Assembly (NCBI GenBank): GCA_944388865.1
Contig: CALXKM010000020.1
Location: 1 to 64,000, forward strand
Length of the DNA stretch: 64,000 bases
From: an uncultured Duodenibacillus sp.
GTDB lineage: Bacteria; Pseudomonadota; Gammaproteobacteria; Burkholderiales; Burkholderiaceae_F
Direction: 5' to 3'
In this document: positions 63,246 through 64,000 of the stretch, one piece after another
Layout: every line of letters starts with the position of its first letter
How positions within the stretch are numbered: the first letter of the stretch is position 1
Made by a program: the position numbers and the translations under genes
Notes under the pieces: generated by a model
Seen by the model: the letters and a program-made list of their open reading frames with translations, nothing else
What the model was told of the DNA's origin: nothing
Database searches by the model: none

Positions 63246-63304
63246 AAAAAGGCCGCTCTCGACAACTCACTGCCGGCAATTTTCAGCATCGCCAGAGAGC
63301 GGCC
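63246..63304 (-). terminator. rho-independent terminator after the last flavoprotein gene
   Basis: GGCCGCTCTC (63251-63260) and GAGAGCGGCC (63295-63304) pair perfectly over ten bases with a 34-base loop holding a TGCCGGCA palindrome. On the minus strand five T follow the stem. Confidence 0.7.
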
Positions 63305-63315
63305 ATTGCCTCGAG

Positions 63316-64000
63316 CTATTTGCCGCGTTCCTGAGCAACGACTTCGCTAGCTAGTCGGCCAAATGCAATTGCTTTGCCGAAGGCCGTACCGGTCATATAG
63401 GCTGCGCCGTGCACGCCGCCCACGACTTCGCCCGCGGCGTAAAGCCCCTTGATCTTTTCTCCGAAGACGTCAATGACATGCAGTTTGGAGTCGATCTTCA
63501 CGCCGCAATAGGTGCCGATCATGGCTGCCGTTGCCGGCATGACGACAAAGGGAGGCTCGGTCAAAGCCACCGGCTTGCCGTAGCCCGAAGACATTGAGGT
63601 TCTTCCCAAAGGATCTTTCCCGGCAGGCGCAAGCTTGTTGTATTCGGCCACCGTTGCCGCAAGCGTCTTGGGATCGAGCCCTGCCTTCTGGGCGGCCTCC
63701 TCAATCGTATTGCCGATATAAGCAAACTCAGGCTGCTTGCCTTGATCAATGCAGCCCCAAAGCTCTTGATCGATCGGGCGGTCGGCCATCTGCTTTTTGC
63801 GAATGGCATTGTCAAATACCAAAAAGCTTGCGTGCTCAGGCTGACTTAAAGCCTCGTCGCCCAAAAGCTTGTACGAAAGCGATTCGTTGACGAAGCGCTT
63901 TGCCGCCTTATTGACGATGATGGCGCCGGCGTAATAGATCGTCGTCATATGCCGGATCGTCGTGGGATTAAGCTTAAAGCCGTAGGAAGCCTTCACATAG
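63316..64000 (-). CDS. fumarate-reductase-like FAD flavoprotein, C-terminal part (partial)
   Basis: About 228 residues are visible, running off the right edge; the 5' part is missing. The C-terminal FAD contact GLYAAGEVVGGVHGA, a substrate-domain segment FVNESLSYKLLGD and FVVMPATAAMIGTYCGVKID are recognisable. The catalytic elements differ from fumarate reductases: no Arg in FVNESLSYK, and GANRLGGNA is replaced by GAAYMTGTAFG. Another unsaturated substrate is likely. Signal peptide and any FMN domain would lie outside the window. Confidence 0.85.
   Translation of the reverse strand, partial: YVKASYGFKLNPTTIRHMTTIYYAGAIIVNKAAKRFVNESLSYKLLGDEALSQPEHASFLVFDNAIRKKQMADRPIDQELWGCIDQGKQPEFAYIGNTIEEAAQKAGLDPKTLAATVAEYNKLAPAGKDPLGRTSMSSGYGKPVALTEPPFVVMPATAAMIGTYCGVKIDSKLHVIDVFGEKIKGLYAAGEVVGGVHGAAYMTGTAFGKAIAFGRLASEVVAQERGK

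Overview
The window looks like a chromosomal segment of a gut-type betaproteobacterium, most likely of the family Sutterellaceae (Burkholderiales). This placement is inferred from four things: a tuf / S10 / spc / alpha ribosomal cluster with betaproteobacterial protein features, moderately GC-rich coding sequence, TamA/TamB outer-membrane assembly genes, and several secreted FAD-dependent fumarate-reductase-like flavoproteins, which anaerobic Sutterella-like bacteria use as respiratory terminal reductases. It is not proven by a phylogenetic marker search. I saw no tRNA, rRNA, CRISPR array, insertion sequence or prophage.

Layout. Positions 1-14.9 kb hold the end of tuf and an almost complete ribosomal protein supercluster on the plus strand (rpsJ to rplQ, with secY and rpoA). 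Its promoters, structured intergenic leaders and terminators can be seen; infA is absent from its usual place between secY and rpmJ. At 15-17.6 kb there is a flavin-reductase-fold protein and a secreted reductase with a covalent-FMN motif. Positions 17.7-23.5 kb carry a minus-strand run: acyl-CoA synthetase/GNAT fusion, crotonase, galE, NlpC/P60 hydrolase. Positions 23.7-27.5 kb hold an aldo/keto reductase remnant, a Tat-exported DUF362 protein, a small hypothetical protein, a protein with a histone-H1-like tail and a DUF3455-like lipoprotein.

Positions 27.9-32.5 kb are a pyruvate oxidoreductase operon (gamma, alpha, beta) ending in a fused GltD-like/ferredoxin subunit, suggesting coupling to NAD(P)H. 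Positions 32.7-36.5 kb form a minus-strand operon: a TtrS-like sensor kinase, a FixJ-type regulator and a secreted flavoprotein, apparently a sensed and regulated respiratory reductase. Positions 36.7-41.8 kb are a YbhG-F-S-R drug-efflux ABC system, followed by a TetA-like MFS pump. Positions 43.4-49.6 kb are tamA-tamB, then a methyltransferase, the Ser/Thr transporter sstT and recQ.

Positions 53.8-56.1 kb encode a split flavocytochrome c: a Tat-exported flavoprotein and a secreted tetraheme cytochrome, behind a cluster of palindromic operator candidates. Positions 56.5-58.8 kb are a decaying locus: a 5'-truncated amidohydrolase, yjiH, and a frameshifted yjiG. Positions 59-60.4 kb hold an AlbA_2/ATPase-type regulator split by a seven-T tract. 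Positions 60.4-63.0 kb encode an autotransporter, and the window closes with the 3' part of a fourth flavoprotein reductase. Overall the accessory part is dominated by periplasmic anaerobic electron transfer and cell-envelope functions.
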